Positions 37,498-49,259 of a DNA stretch of 64,000 nucleotides are shown piece by piece. The stretch covers positions 1,426,001 through 1,490,000 of the forward strand of contig JAGMWG010000006.1 in NCBI GenBank assembly GCA_020744225.1. Reading direction: 5' to 3'. Each line of letters begins with the position of its first letter. Position 1 is the stretch's first letter. The notes beneath the pieces are model-generated. The model searched no databases. It saw nothing but the letters and a program-made list of their open reading frames with translations, and was not told the origin of the DNA. The translations under genes and the position numbers were made by a program. The DNA is from Paraphoma chrysanthemicola (lineage: Eukaryota; Ascomycota; Dothideomycetes; Pleosporales; Phaeosphaeriaceae).

Positions 37498-38409
37498 TCA
37501 GGGCAAGGCGGGAGTGAGAAGCGTTGTAGGGACAGCGGACTTCGTAAGGGGAGGAGTCGGTAGGGCTGGTGATGGCGTTGACTTTGGGGCGTGGATGTCC
37601 ATGGGCAGGATCTCCGTCTTCAACTCGCGTGTCTTCTTCTGCTTTGGCTCTGGCGCCTTTTCATTCTCCTGCACGTAGAACTTCCTCAAGAGCATGATGG
37701 CCTCCTCTCTGAAGATACCGCCGGTAACTGGGTACGGCTTGTCGATGCTAGGACTAGCTCGGGTTAGCATCAGATCCGATATGTTTCCGAGAGAACTCAC
37801 TCAGAGTGAATATTCAAAACGCCTCCAGTGCCACCGAAACGCTCGTTCCAGCAGCCAAAATAGACGCCTCGAACGCCGTATTGGCGCAGCATGGAAGCGC
37901 ACATGACGCACGGCTCGACAGTGACATAGAGATCAGTCTCCTCAAGAGTCTTGATGGGATGCTTGGAGAGGATGCCGGCGATGGCGACGAACTCGGCATG
38001 CCGGGTGCCATTCAACGTTCGATTTGTCTCATTCATGCCACGACCAATGATTTCGCCGTCTCTGACAAAAACACAGCCGACTGGAGTTTCATCGCTCTTC
38101 AGTGCCAGTTCGGCCTGTCGTGATGAGTCAGCCAGAGCTGCAGAGTAAGTCACGGTAGGGCCAGGATGAACGCACCATGGCGATGGCTTCCCGCATGAAG
38201 CGTTCATGATACGCTCTCTCCTCCGGATTCATAGCGTTCAGTTTGTGATCTGCGTCGGGGGCTTGGCAGGGCTGCTCGTCCGCCTGAGACGCTGATGGAG
38301 CACTTGGAGGGGACCGTTTGTGGAAGTAGAGGGTGAGCCCCACGGCCACAGAGGCCAAAGCAAAGGAGAGCCATGGTTCCTGCCGCTGCAGACGTCCTGT
38401 CCTGAACAT
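37498..38409 (-). CDS. TAD2: tRNA-specific adenosine deaminase catalytic subunit TAD2
   Basis: Model: exons 38409-38176, 38114-37801 and 37753-37498. It converts A34 to inosine in tRNA anticodons, as a dimer with Tad3. Zinc and proton-shuttle residues are in TRHAEFVAI and TVEPCVMCASML; GVRGVYFGCWNERFGG and DKPYPVTGGIFREEAIMLLRKFY are typical TAD2. Introns are 61 and 47 nt. The start is open: Met at 38232 gives 208 residues beginning MNPEERAYHERFM, close to the usual length; Met at 38409 gives 267 residues with an added hydrophobic segment (WLSFALASVAVGLTLYF) followed by a Pro/Ser-rich linker. I report the longer frame because it is open and reads like a real membrane anchor, but confidence in that start is low. 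The C-terminal Lys/Pro tail is also longer than in yeast. The gene converges on ATR with 194 bp between stops. Confidence 0.88.
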
Positions 38410-38836
38410 GAGGAAGTCGCGCCCTGGCTCAGGCCAAATGCAGCAGTCGCAATCGGTGTTCTGACGCGAGAGCGCCAAAGCACAGTCGCAATCCTTGTCG
38501 GTTTCGGCAAGAGCACGCTAGTGACGTGGAGCTTCTGGAAGCCGCAACTCCGACCAGCAGCGCAGCAGCGCTATTTCGTGCAGTGACGGCAAGGCAACCA
38601 GAATACCACCTTTCACCACGCCCAACAATCACGGCACAGCCACATCCTCCTTACGCAACGCCCACGTACGCCAACGCCGCCGTGAGTGATTGAAGAAAGG
38701 TTCCCGAGCAAGCCAAGCTCGCCTGATCCATCGACCAGAGCTCCATTCAGCTTGCGCCAGGATATCACCACCTGCCACCAAGAGCACCTTCAACCACAAC
38801 AACCATCGCAGAAGTCGCAAGCTCGCCAAAGGCAAT
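38410..38836. other. divergent promoter region between TAD2 and TVP18
   Basis: About 430 bp between the upstream TAD2 start and TVP18. If the shorter TAD2 start is used, the promoter region is 604 bp. Confidence 0.5.
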
Positions 38837-39540
38837 ATGACACTCGCAGAGGAATTTAAGTCGCGGAATTTCAGTAGGGCACCCAACCCTACAGCTGGTG
38901 AACGGTTGCTGACTTGGCCTCTGTACAGGTATCTACGGTCAATGGTCAGTCATGCCACGTTGTTCGCCAGCATCATAGCCGCTATGCGGTCGCAGCTGCT
39001 TTTGAGACATTGCGCAAATCTCAAACCATGGGCTCCCAAGCCAGACTGAACATTGTGGCAGAAATGCATGTGCTGACTCCAAGCCCAGGACCGGAGTGCT
39101 GTGTATATTCCTATGCTTTGCGCTTGGGATCGCAAACATTTTCCACGCCAACTTTGTCATCGCATTTAGCATCATCTGCTTGTGAGTGTCCAGGAGCGTG
39201 CTACGTGCTGGTCGACTATAATCTAACGCGAGGTCACAGAGTATGCTCCTTCATCATCATTTTCATCGAGATACCGCTTCTTCTTCGCATTTGTCCGACC
39301 TCAGCCAAGTTCGACACCTTCATCCGCAAATTCAGCTCCAACTACATGCGCGCCGCCATTTACTTTATCATGAGCGCTATACAATGGATCAGCATCTGGC
39401 CCATGGCGACCAGCCTGATTGTCGCAGCCATCTTCCTATTGATCGCCTCGATCTTCTACGCGCTTGCTGGATTCAAGGGTCAAGAATTCCAGGGCAGCAA
39501 GACACTGGGTGGGCAAGGAGTAGCGCAGATGATCATCTAG
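38837..39540 (+). CDS. TVP18: Golgi membrane protein TVP18
   Basis: Model: exons 38837-38873, 38929-38944, 39089-39181 and 39240-39540, 148 residues. Exon 2 is only 16 nt. It is required to rebuild the family N-terminus NFSIYGQWTGVLCIFLCFALG: exon 1 ends in TTC A, the microexon supplies SIYGQ, and exon 3 starts G ACC GGA. Four hydrophobic segments follow, with EIPLLLRICPTSAKFDTFIRKF between TM2 and TM3 and AAIYFIMSAIQWISIW in TM3. Tvp18 is a Tlg2-compartment (late Golgi) vesicle protein; its role is not well defined. The size matches relatives (about 150 aa). Confidence 0.93.
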
Positions 39541-41046
39541 GCTACGACGAAGCACGGAATGTACAACTGGAGCACCAAGCCGACGAACAGGCAAAGACAA
39601 GTTCTGTGAACTGGGAATCCGAGATATTGCGTGGGCAAGTGAGTTCTTCAAACGACGACTGCAATTGCAATCAACTCCACGCTTTCAGCGCGTAGAGTTA
39701 TGGGAAGACGATTTTGAAGCGTGTTATCAATAGCAACCAGGCGTTTTGGTGTTGGGCTGACGATGCAACGCATTGAACAAGGTTCGTGACAAGGATTGTA
39801 GAGTCGCACAATGTAAATCAATGTGAGTTGATCTTTGAGATACGTTAATTATGATGATGTTGCTGCTCAAGTGGGGACCCCGACGTAATTTTGGGGCTGG
39901 AAGCTGTAGCAGGGTCCACATGGCACGTCGATGGCTTTCCAGCGGCCAAGTGGACAAGAATGTTGGATGTGCTTCTTTACTGTGAGCTTTCGCTCGGCTT
40001 TGTGTTTTGGTTTGGTTCTCGCCCGGATCACGGTCTGAAAACGTCAAATGTCATGCCTCTTCCCTGGGCCCCGGAGTTGTGGACTTGTTCCTTGGACATG
40101 ACGACCTGGCCAGGAACCACAAGCTGCGTCCCAGGTGATCAAGCGCGGGGAACGCTAGGACTCTCGCAGCCTAGGCGTGGCGTCGCTCACGCAGATTGAA
40201 GATTCTGCGATCATCTATGCAGCACGTTGAAAGGGCTGGATACAACTTTCGAGGTTGCTGTGACTTGATGGGACTGATCACGGGGCGCCTGCAGCTGTAC
40301 TCAAAGCTGAGGAGCTCATCATGATGCGACCTCGAACGCAGCCAAAGGCGCGTGGGTCCCGATAGAGGCAGGTAGTGGCTGGGCGTGGTGCTCAGCAGCT
40401 GCAAAGTCCTGCACCATGTCGTTGTACGGTAATACAGGGCCTGGTATTGGCGCGTTGTATCTTTGGCCCTCAAGTGGTAATTCTGTACCTCGTCGCGGAC
40501 GCCAGGCTGGATGGAATCACGCTGCCAGTGAGCGTTTCCAGGCTTTGAACAATGATGATGCTCCGGCTGCCGCATGCAAAACGCAGGGATCAGGTATGAT
40601 GCCATGCAGGCCAGAGCTCTCTTGATACTTAACGGCACCGTCCCAGCTGCTGGCGCCGATCGCATTGCGGCTTTTGTTTGACCAAAACTCTTCTGCTGCT
40701 CTGATCTTCTGTTCCTCTCAGGTGCAGAATTGCCCATTGCGTGCTCTTTGTAAGTGCCCACCCAGAGTATTCACCCCCGGTACGAGTCGTGCTCAGCTTC
40801 ACCATCCATTGCCTGATATGCAGCTGTTGCGATTGGCCCAGCACCTGCATGAGCTACCATGCAGCCCATGCACGCTCTGAGCATTTTTCCAACGTTCACG
40901 GGCTCGCAACTCATTCGCCGGGCCAGGCGGCTTATCTTGCCCTGCGCCCGCATCTTCAATGGCACTGTCACTGACAGCCTGACTGACAGACACCTTCTCC
41001 CACATCTCCATCCCACTACAAACCCCCTCCCCGCCCATCGTAGACA
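39541..41046. other. intergenic stretch, 1.5 kb, before AIM21
   Basis: 3' region of TVP18 and promoter of AIM21. A 196-codon minus-strand frame at 40171-40761 has no motifs or family likeness. A pyrimidine-rich segment lies just before the AIM21 start (40985-41040). Confidence 0.5.
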
Positions 41047-44000
41047 ATGAGCGCTCCACCATCGATACCCCCGCGCCCTGCCCGCGGCCAGGGCAGCGCC
41101 GCGCCTGCAACACAGCTCGAGGCGCCCAAGGTTCCCCCGCGACCAAAACGCGGCGACCGCTCCATCTCGCCCAACCCAAACAGAGACACGTTCGCGCGCT
41201 CTCCGCTGAACAGCCCCTACGGTAATGCCCCACCACCAAAGCCGCGCGACGTGCCGTCACGCCCTCCCAGCACCTCGCTACCCGGCCTCGGCGAGGAGGG
41301 CAACGAATACGCCAGCTTCGAGGACCTCTCCAAGACGCTGACCAACGAGAGCCTCGGTCCCCCACAGCAGACCAAGAGCATTGCCGGCGACCTGCCGCTG
41401 TACGCTCCCACCGCCTCAGTCCCTGCCTCCACCGCCAAGACTAGGATTCAGACGGTGACACGCACGGACTCGTCCCAGGCCGAGGCTGCTGGCTTTGGCA
41501 AGCTCGCGCCAGAAGACAAGACTGCCAAAAGTGGCCGCTCCGGCTCGTCGCTTGGCTCTCGCCCGAGCTCCATCTACGGCGAGAACAACGACCATGGCAT
41601 CCCGGAAATCGGGGTCCAGGTGCCCATGTTCCGCAATGCCGGCGACGTGCAGGCTCCCAGCCCTGCGCCCTTCGCCCAAACGCAGGGCTCTGGCGGTGTC
41701 GGCTTCCACAACAAGCCCGGCGGGCGCCATCACGGACGTACCAAGAGCGGACGCGAGATCTTCCACGGGCCCCCTGGCAGCTATGGCATGCATGGACACG
41801 GCAAGATCTCGCAGGACGATTTCGAGAAGAAGTGGTACGAGAAACATCCGGAAGACTTGAGGCGCGAAAAAGCGGGTGAATATGGACCACACATCCAGGA
41901 GAACAGGAAAGATTACCATTGGCGTGCGGACAACCTGGAGCAGTTGATCCATGGTGCTGGCGAGAAAGGCGTCGGACTCGGTGGGCTCAAGCTACAATTG
42001 CGCTGACAATGTTCCGCTACTAACTCTTGCTCAGGTACCTCTCGCGAAGCCATCAGCACTCCAGACGAGCAGATTGGCTATATCGCCACCGAACAGTATG
42101 CCTCGAGATATACAACCCCGCGCCCGCAATCCTCCGGCCGACCTGCTTCGATCAAAGGTGGTGTGCAGGCGGACTCGTCACTGCGCCATGAAGAACATCT
42201 TGACGAGCAGACGCTGCTTGACGACAACGGCGATGTCATTCACATTGATCCTCCAGCACATCATAGCAGCAAGATTGGGGGCGGGGGCTACGACCCGCCC
42301 AAGGAAGACCTGGGTCCCGAAGGCGGTAACACGTCGGAAGAGGGAGGCTGGGTCACCGAGCGTGGCTATGGCACACCCATCCTTGCCTCCGACGAGTTAA
42401 AGAAGCATCCCGAATCAGAATGGAGGCAGCCCGCAGTGAGCCCCGAGCTTGAGCGCCGCGGCGATGACTATACAGTCAATGAGGACGGCACGCCGGCTTA
42501 TATTACGAAAGTCCGCAGCAGGAGCAGGAACTCAAGCAGAAATAACAACACCCTACCGCAGCGTGTCGTTCCAAGCCCGGGCCAGTACGACAGGGGCGGC
42601 ACCCCTCTCGAATCTCACAAGGAGTATGAACCACTTTTCCCCGAAGATGAGGAGGATGCACAGAAGCCCAAGACTCAAGTCGAGAAGCTGAAGCGGCCCA
42701 GCGTTGCTCGCCACCATTTCCCCAGCCAGGATGTTTGGGAAGACACACCAGGAAGTCTACAATTACAAACCACTGTGGAAACACCTGAAGCCCCCGATGA
42801 ACATGAGGCTCCCGCCGGTGACGTGAGCTCTGCACAGGTCTTCGAAAAACCTGAAACCGAGGAGGCACGCAAGGACACTATTACTAAGGAGGACCAGCAA
42901 TCATTTTTACCTGAGCATACGAAACGTTTCGCCGCTGAAAACAAACTCCTCGGGAAGGTCCGGGACGAGACTCCCCTTCGACCTAGCATGAAGCAACGCT
43001 TTCCCAGTCAAGATATTTGGGAAGATGCCCCGGATCATGGTCATCTCCAAACTACTGTTAGCACTCCGCAAACTGACGAGACGAATGAGTATGTCGACGA
43101 CTCTCCCGTTGTAGACAAACCCGTTGTGCCGGCTCGACCAAGCATCCCAACTCGCCCACAAAAAGCGGAGGCATCCCCTGTGGACAAGAAGGGTCCAATA
43201 ATACCAGATCGACCCAAGCCGCAGATCCCTGCGCGTCCCAGCAAGCCACTCACAACAGCTCGCGGGGAGGATGCGACCGCAGAGCGACATGCTGATACCG
43301 AGTCGCCCGTAAGCAAGGCTAAACCTCCAGTTCCCGCACGGCCAGCAGGTTCCAAAATAGCCGCACTGCAAGCTGGTTTCTTGCAGGATCTCAATAGTAA
43401 GCTGGGACTTGGTCCTCAGGCACCTAAGATCAAGGAACCAGAGGCAGAGGCAGAAGAAGAACCAGCAGCCCCGCTTCAAGACGCTCGCAAAGGCAGAGCA
43501 AAGGGCCCGCAAAGGAGAAAGCCTGCAGCATCGCCAACTCCAGCAGCTACTGTCACGGCCGAAGTAGCAATCCCACACCAGGCTCTCGACATTGGCCCAG
43601 TGACTGCGATTTGGAGTTTGGGTGAAGACGGTTCGCTGGACGTTCCAGCAGCCGCACTCGCTGCAAAGCTTCAATCCAAGCTTCAGGCTTCTGTCGGCTC
43701 CGATGCTGAGACCAAGGACGCCGGACTGGTTAAGACGATCACACTAGGCAGTGAGACCGCGGATCTCTCAAAATCGACGACGGAAGACAACGAGCCTTTA
43801 GAAGCTACAAAGTCAATCACAGAGGGAAGCGGCCTGACGCAATTATCGCCTGCAGTCACCAAGGCGACCGAGGCTGCTTCGTCGATACTTGGACCAGACG
43901 AGCCCCTCGTTACCAGTACAGCACCGGGATCCATCGACGCGCCCGGTGCGTTTCCAGATGCAGGAGGTGACACTGGCGCAGGCGCAGGCGGTGTCTTGCT

Positions 44001-44196
44001 TGAGCAGTCCAGTACCATAGACTCGCATGCATCTGCCGCAGAACATATTATTGACGTACAAGAGGACGTGAAGCCAGTTGCCGCGAAGACTGAGGATGGA
44101 TCGCAAAAGGAAAAGGAAAAGGAAGAAGCTCCATCTACCGCGGCCACCGCCGCTTCAAATAACGGTGCTGGCTATACGCAGTCTTTCGCAGGCTAA
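41047..44196 (+). CDS. AIM21: AIM21-family cortical actin-patch protein
   Basis: Model: exons 41047-41980 and 42035-44196, 1031 residues. The protein is long, disordered and full of Pro-rich SH3-binding motifs (PPRPARGQG, VPPRPKRGD at the N-terminus; VPARPSIPTRPQ, IPARPSKPL, PVPARPAGSK around 695-780). The family marks are HHFPSQDVWEDTPGSLQLQTTVETP and its degenerate second copy RFPSQDIWEDAPDHGHLQTTV. Exon 1 ends in a conserved block (DDFEKKWYEKHPEDLRREK...). The intron was fixed by CTC G|GT ACC TCT, which restores GTSREAISTPDEQIGYIATEQYASRY. In yeast Aim21 acts at actin patches and affects actin assembly and mitochondrial inheritance. The C-terminus is low-complexity Ala/Thr/Glu, and its exact role is unknown. 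Confidence 0.88.
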
Positions 44197-45032
44197 GGAC
44201 AGTAGTTTGTGGAAGCTCTAGCAGCTTTGAAAGAGCGTTCGTTGACATGAATTTTGTACACAGCTTTGCTGTCAATTCAATGCTGGCTATCGATTGACTT
44301 AATTTACATTGATTCCTATTGCGCATAGTACGAGTGACAACCAGCACTTAACCTTGTCTAACTAGTGCTAGATAAGGCTACTACAAAGTTCCCCTTACCA
44401 ACCCAGCAACTCCTGTTAGAACACAATCCCTCATCATCACCATACCACTCGGCACGAGTCCAAGTGACATCGTCATGCGATCGACACCCGAGATGCGGCT
44501 TCTCCGGCATGGTCCACCGCGTTGCCAAGCAGCAGGACCCTGGTTCAGGAAGTTTTCTCGAAGACTTTTACGTGATATGTGGATCTTCAGCAGTCACGAT
44601 CGCTTGGAGCGTGGCACTATTAATCATCGCGACCCACATCCTCATCAAACATCACGGCTTCAACAATATCGCAGTATGCAGTAGCGACACTTTCTGTCAG
44701 GAGAGCCGCGAATAACCATGTGCACGAAACAAGACCGTCTCCCCCGCGTACTGTACTCCGCGTTCTTGGGCGGAGACTAAATCCATTGAGACCAGACGAA
44801 AGCTGGGGGACATGCAGTCCGCGTATGCATTGACCAATTCAGAGGCAATCTTTCAAGGATGACATCGGACACTAGCAAATGTTACGTTGTTGAGACAAGG
44901 CCGTGATGGCCGATACAGGAGGTGTGGCACTTTAAATGTACATCATCTCCTTGTTCCTCCTACTACCAAGGTACTCCAACGTACACTATACATATTTCAA
45001 CATCTTTGTCCCCCAAGAAGGCCAACTCAATC
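44197..45032. other. intergenic stretch between AIM21 and amino-acid transporter
   Basis: 3' region of AIM21 and promoter of the transporter. A 116-codon frame at 44365-44715 has one hydrophobic stretch but no clear start context or family; not supported as a gene. Confidence 0.4.
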
Positions 45033-46606
45033 ATGGGTGGTCTCAAAAGTTTCCTCAAGAAGGATGAGCGGCACGAGCCTGCGACAGACGACCATCGACA
45101 CTACACCCCCTCAACATCGGACAAGGACGATGTGGAAGAGGCGTACGGTCACAACATCACCCTGCAAACTGGTTGGGCAGGGGATGCCCATCCTGGAGCT
45201 AGAGAGTATCCAAATATGGACGGCGAGAACTACAAAACCCTGGGTCGCTGGAGAGCATGTGTGATTCTCATCACCATCGAAGTCGGCATTGGCGTCCTGA
45301 GTCTACCTTCTGCACTCAAAACTCTCGGGCTTATACCTGGAATCATCGTTATACTTGGCTTTGGGGCCCTGACAACGTACTGTGGCTACATACTCGTCCA
45401 GTTCTTTCGCCGATATCCGATGGTGACGAATCTTGTGGACTGCGCTCTCTATGTCGGCGGGAAACCATTCGAATACTTCCTCGGTATCGCTTTTGTCTTC
45501 AATCTTGTCCTCATCTGCGCCTCGGCAAACATCACCATGTCGGTGGCACTCAACACGCTGTCCAACCATGCTTTGTGCACGGTGGCGTTCATGGCATTTC
45601 CGCATATTGTTTGTTGGATGTTGTGTCTGCCCCGCAAATTGAGCTTTGCTGCCGCCTTCAGCTGGATTTGCACAATATCCATTGTTGCAGCTGTCTTGAT
45701 TGTCATGATTGCGCTTGGCGTGGCTGGACCTCAAGCACCTCCAGGTTTCGATGTCAACATTACGCTAATTGGGAAGCCGACATTTGTAGAAACTGTCAAT
45801 GCTCTTTTGAATATCGCCTTCGCTTTTGCAGGAAATCAGTCCTTCATTAGTGTGATGGCAGAAATGCGAAACGCACCAAAGGACTTCCCACCTGCTCTAT
45901 TCATGCAGAAGGGCTTCGAGGTTGTCGTCTACATTGTCGTGGCGTGTGTCATCTACGGTCTCGCAGGCGATGCAGTCACGTCGCCGGCACTTGGTTCGGC
46001 TCCGGAAATACCTGCGAAAATAGCGTATGGCATCTTGTTGCCCTCTGTACTGGGGACTGGACTTGTTATTGGTATTACTGCGATCAAATACATGTGTAAG
46101 CACAAGTATGCCGTGCCATTCAGGCCTTATGCTAATTCAATGTTGCTTCTCAGACATCACAATTATGCGCAACACCAAGCCTGACCAGGTCAACGTTCAC
46201 AACACTTTTACCTGGGCACTATGGGTCGGAATTGGGTCATGTTTCTGGATTGTTACGTTCGTGGTTTCAAACGCAATCCCTATATTTAGCTCCATTCTGA
46301 ACATCAGCGCTGCTATATTTATAAGCTGGTTCACATTCGGGCTGACGAGCGTGTTCTGGCTTCACCTTAACTGGAAGCAGAAGCACAGCTCTTCAAGGAA
46401 GATTGCAGTTGCGATTTTGAATTACGCAATCATCGCGATGACGGTATGAAGCCCAATCGCGGATCTAATGCAAATGCTAATGGACTTAGTTGTTCCTTAT
46501 GATTGGAGGCCTGTATACGTCACTGAAGGCACTTATTGACATTTTCCTTGACCCCAACTCAACACTCAATGGACCCTTCACCTGTGCAGACAACAGTATT
46601 TTCTAG
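45033..46606 (+). CDS. amino-acid/auxin permease-family transporter
   Basis: Model: exons 45033-46095, 46154-46443 and 46490-46606, 489 residues. The N-terminal 65 residues are hydrophilic; then about 11 membrane segments. TM1 (CVILITIEVGIGVLSLPSALKTLG, about 70-93) is the typical AAAP substrate-binding helix with the IGxGxLSLP motif. The region AFAFAGNQSFISVMAEMRNAPKDFPPAL (about 265-290) is the other family hallmark. Members move neutral or aromatic amino acids, often across the vacuole or plasma membrane; the substrate here is not visible. The C-terminal exon holds one more membrane helix (LFLMIGGLYTSLKALIDIF). It converges on the MFS gene, 404 bp apart. Confidence 0.88.
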
Positions 46607-47010
46607 ATTAGCTGTTTTTGAATTGAATGGGTTATTCCCCTTCAATCACACCTGGCACTGCGAATACTTCTAGGTGCTTACAAAACTATTTCAACGTTGT
46701 TTATATGCAGTAGCTTAACAGTATCCAGTGCGTTAAACAGTTTGCACCAAGGCCCGGAAAGTACACGAGGGCCTTCAGGAGTACTCCATGCGAGCATTTC
46801 AATGTACATCAATTGATGTGCTTGAGACACTATGCCAAATGAACCGAATATCCGTTTTCGCCAGACTCCACATGCTAAATGCCCCGCTGACACCTCGAAC
46901 GCTTGAAACATACAAATGTAGCCATGAATAATCAATGCTAGCCCTCGATTCATCACCAAATGCCAAATGTTCCCATCATGCGCCTCCGAAAGCCTGTAAG
47001 ACTGGGCCTA
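46607..47010. other. convergent intergenic stretch
   Basis: 3' UTRs of the amino-acid transporter and the MFS gene. AT-rich; nothing else is seen. Confidence 0.5.
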
Positions 47011-49259
47011 TCAAGCATCATCCTCTATGACTATATGCACCGTCTCGCTTCGGGGTTGGTCCCAGGATATAGAGCAACGAGCAGCGGTGCGCACACGGGC
47101 GTGACAGTGATTTGCTGCTCGATTAAGAAACGGGACTTGCATCGCACCAATAGTGGCAACTAGAGCGGAGCACCACCATGCCAGTGCGGTGAAATGAATG
47201 TCAATAGATAATCCGTAGAGTAGCCCAGCGATCGGACTTGCGACTGTACGGCATGCGGCACCAGTGGAAGCAGCGAGTCCATTGATCTTTCCGAGGTGGG
47301 ATTTGTCCGGAGCAGCCTCTTTTATCATGATGAGTAACAAAGGAAAAGCCAGAATCGCTGAAAGACTGCGAGTGGCAAGGCATGCGAAGAGGCCAGGGTA
47401 CAACAGATTCGCAGGAAGCAATTGTAAGAGTGGAGGGAGAATGTATGCAATGGGATGTGCCACGGTGACGTAAAGCAGTAGCCTCCAGACACCAAAGATA
47501 TCGGCCAAAAGTGGAAAAACGAAGGCCTGGATGAACAACTGGATGATACCGTTGACGGACATGATTATGCCAACGGATTGGATGGGAATGCCCAATCCCC
47601 CACCCATAGATGCCGACGAGGACTCGAACGACATGGCGTTGACATCGTCCACAACACGCTTGTCTTGAAGGAAAATGGGAAGTAGATGGTCGAAAGTCAT
47701 CTACATCTGTTAGTATTAAACCATAATGATGTCATATGCTGCGACGATGCGATCCTGATATCAAAGGAAAGCTTATAGAACGTACCGAATGATACGTGAA
47801 GATTCCCAAGGCAACGACCTAGATCTGGTGAGACTTCATATACATTTTGCCACTGGATTTTAACTTACGAATTGGACGACGGTCCATGTGAAGACCTTGT
47901 TGGTTGCAGGAGGACCGATCCAATCCCCATTAGATCGGACGCGCCATATCTCATCGCGTTGCACTTCGACGGCGTGAAATGTTCCATATGCCTCGGTATT
48001 CAAATGTGTCGCCGCATTGGATGTCGCGCCTAGGAGGGGCGTTTGCGCGACAGCAGCATCGTATTCGTCGAAATAACCTCGAGGCTGCATGTCTGGATGC
48101 GTCTCTTCGAGCAAGAAGTATGCCATGACGATCGACATAAGGAGCAGAGACGAGCATATGAGGTTTGGCAGAAGGTACGGGAATTGTCCAAAGACGCCCG
48201 TTGCGCTGAACACCGAAGGGAAGGTCTGCGCTGGCTCCGCGAAGAACCCCCCCAGAGAAGGTCCAATTATCGTACCGATTGACCATACAAAAGGTAGCAC
48301 TGCATATGCTCGTGGTTCGTGTTCAGGCCGGTTGATCATCTCACCGACCCTAACAGGAAAGATTTGAGTCAGTATTGTGCAGGTGCAGCACATGCCTTTG
48401 CAACACTCACATTGTTTGTATTACGCCAATATTACCATTGAGCGCGCCACCTATTATGCGTCCAGCAAGAGCTGTCCAGAAATTCTGTGCGAAGCCCACA
48501 AGTAGAAGCGAGGTAATGGTACCCATGCAGCCAAATATGACCACAGGTTTTCGACCCACACGGTCAGAGACACCGCCCCAGTACATACCAGAAAGAGCCT
48601 GGCGTGACAAGTCAATGGGTTGCCACAACAGTTCAGTCAATAAAGGTGCCTTGCCTCGCTCAGACTGAATGCTGCTATCAAAACGCCAGCAAAGAAAGGC
48701 GCATTGGCCTCGGAACAGACATCGAAGTTGGAGATTAGCTTCCAAGCATACGGGAGTATCGAGCTGGAAGTCAATATTAGCATGTTTTGTGTACGCCGCA
48801 TTTGTAAGGGTAGTTCTTACGTAAGAGCGATAGGCTCTATCGCACCGCAGAGTATGAAGTCAGTAAAACTGCCAACTTGGTACGGGGAATTGGGTTTGAG
48901 GATATATTCAGCAAGCTTGAAGCGTTTAGGCAGCAAGGAGCGTGAATTCACGTACCCTACACCGACTTAGTAATGTCAATGACAGGGAGAAGGGTGCGAA
49001 GAGCTCTCTGCTTAGGAGCAATAGTAGCTGCGATCATCAATTGACATAGGCGAAGAACGCCAGCTATGTGACCCAAGATTTTGTAAGAGCACTTCGTGTA
49101 AGGGCATACGCACTGCAACTCGGACAAGCGCGCTATTGTCATATTAGCCACTGTGGCACGTGAACATTGCAGGAGAACATACAGCAACGCGAGTTGCGCT
49201 GTGGGAAACTCGCCATCGGCGTCTTGAGGGCTCGTTCTTCGTTTTGTGAGACTTGGCAT
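47011..49259 (-). CDS. MFS transporter (YCR023C/ZIF-like), nine exons including one of 1 nt
   Basis: Model: exons 49259-49183, 49132-49114, 48956 (one nucleotide), 48836-48821 (16 nt), 48763-48655, 48598-48411, 48349-47869, 47818-47786 and 47700-47011; 537 residues. The family N-terminal motif is QLALLALVRVAEPIALTSILPY. GGVSDRVGRKPVV is the MFS loop-2-3 signature and RPEHEPRAYAVLPFVWSIGTIIGPSLGG is typical of this group. About 12 membrane segments are visible with an acidic central loop (HPDMQPRGYFDEYDAAV). Intron 4 (48654-48599) starts with GC instead of GT (GAG|GCAAGG). A competing model uses a donor 4 nt later (23-nt exon) and skips the single-nucleotide exon; it would read VAVQPIALT instead of the conserved VAEPIALT. 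The substrate is unknown. It is divergent from the ATP-grasp gene. Confidence 0.85.
48956..48956 (-). other. single-nucleotide exon (G) between two introns of the MFS gene
   Basis: Upstream intron 49113-48957 ends in GTGTAG after an ACTAAG branch point; downstream intron 48955-48837 starts GTACGT and ends GATAG, with a CTGAC branch point. Inclusion of the G gives GCA|G|AG CCT, which is Ala-Glu-Pro, the family consensus. Confidence 0.7.

Noticed and set aside
40171..40761. 196-codon minus-strand frame in the TVP18-AIM21 gap
   Set aside because: Low-complexity composition, no domain, no plausible introns or partner exons.
44365..44715. 116-codon frame with one hydrophobic stretch
   Set aside because: No family likeness and poor start context; probably promoter DNA of the transporter.
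49110..49132. 23-nt exon model with donor GTATGC in the first MFS gene
   Set aside because: Keeps frame but replaces the conserved Glu with Val-Gln; the 1-nt exon model gives the consensus, though cDNA must decide.
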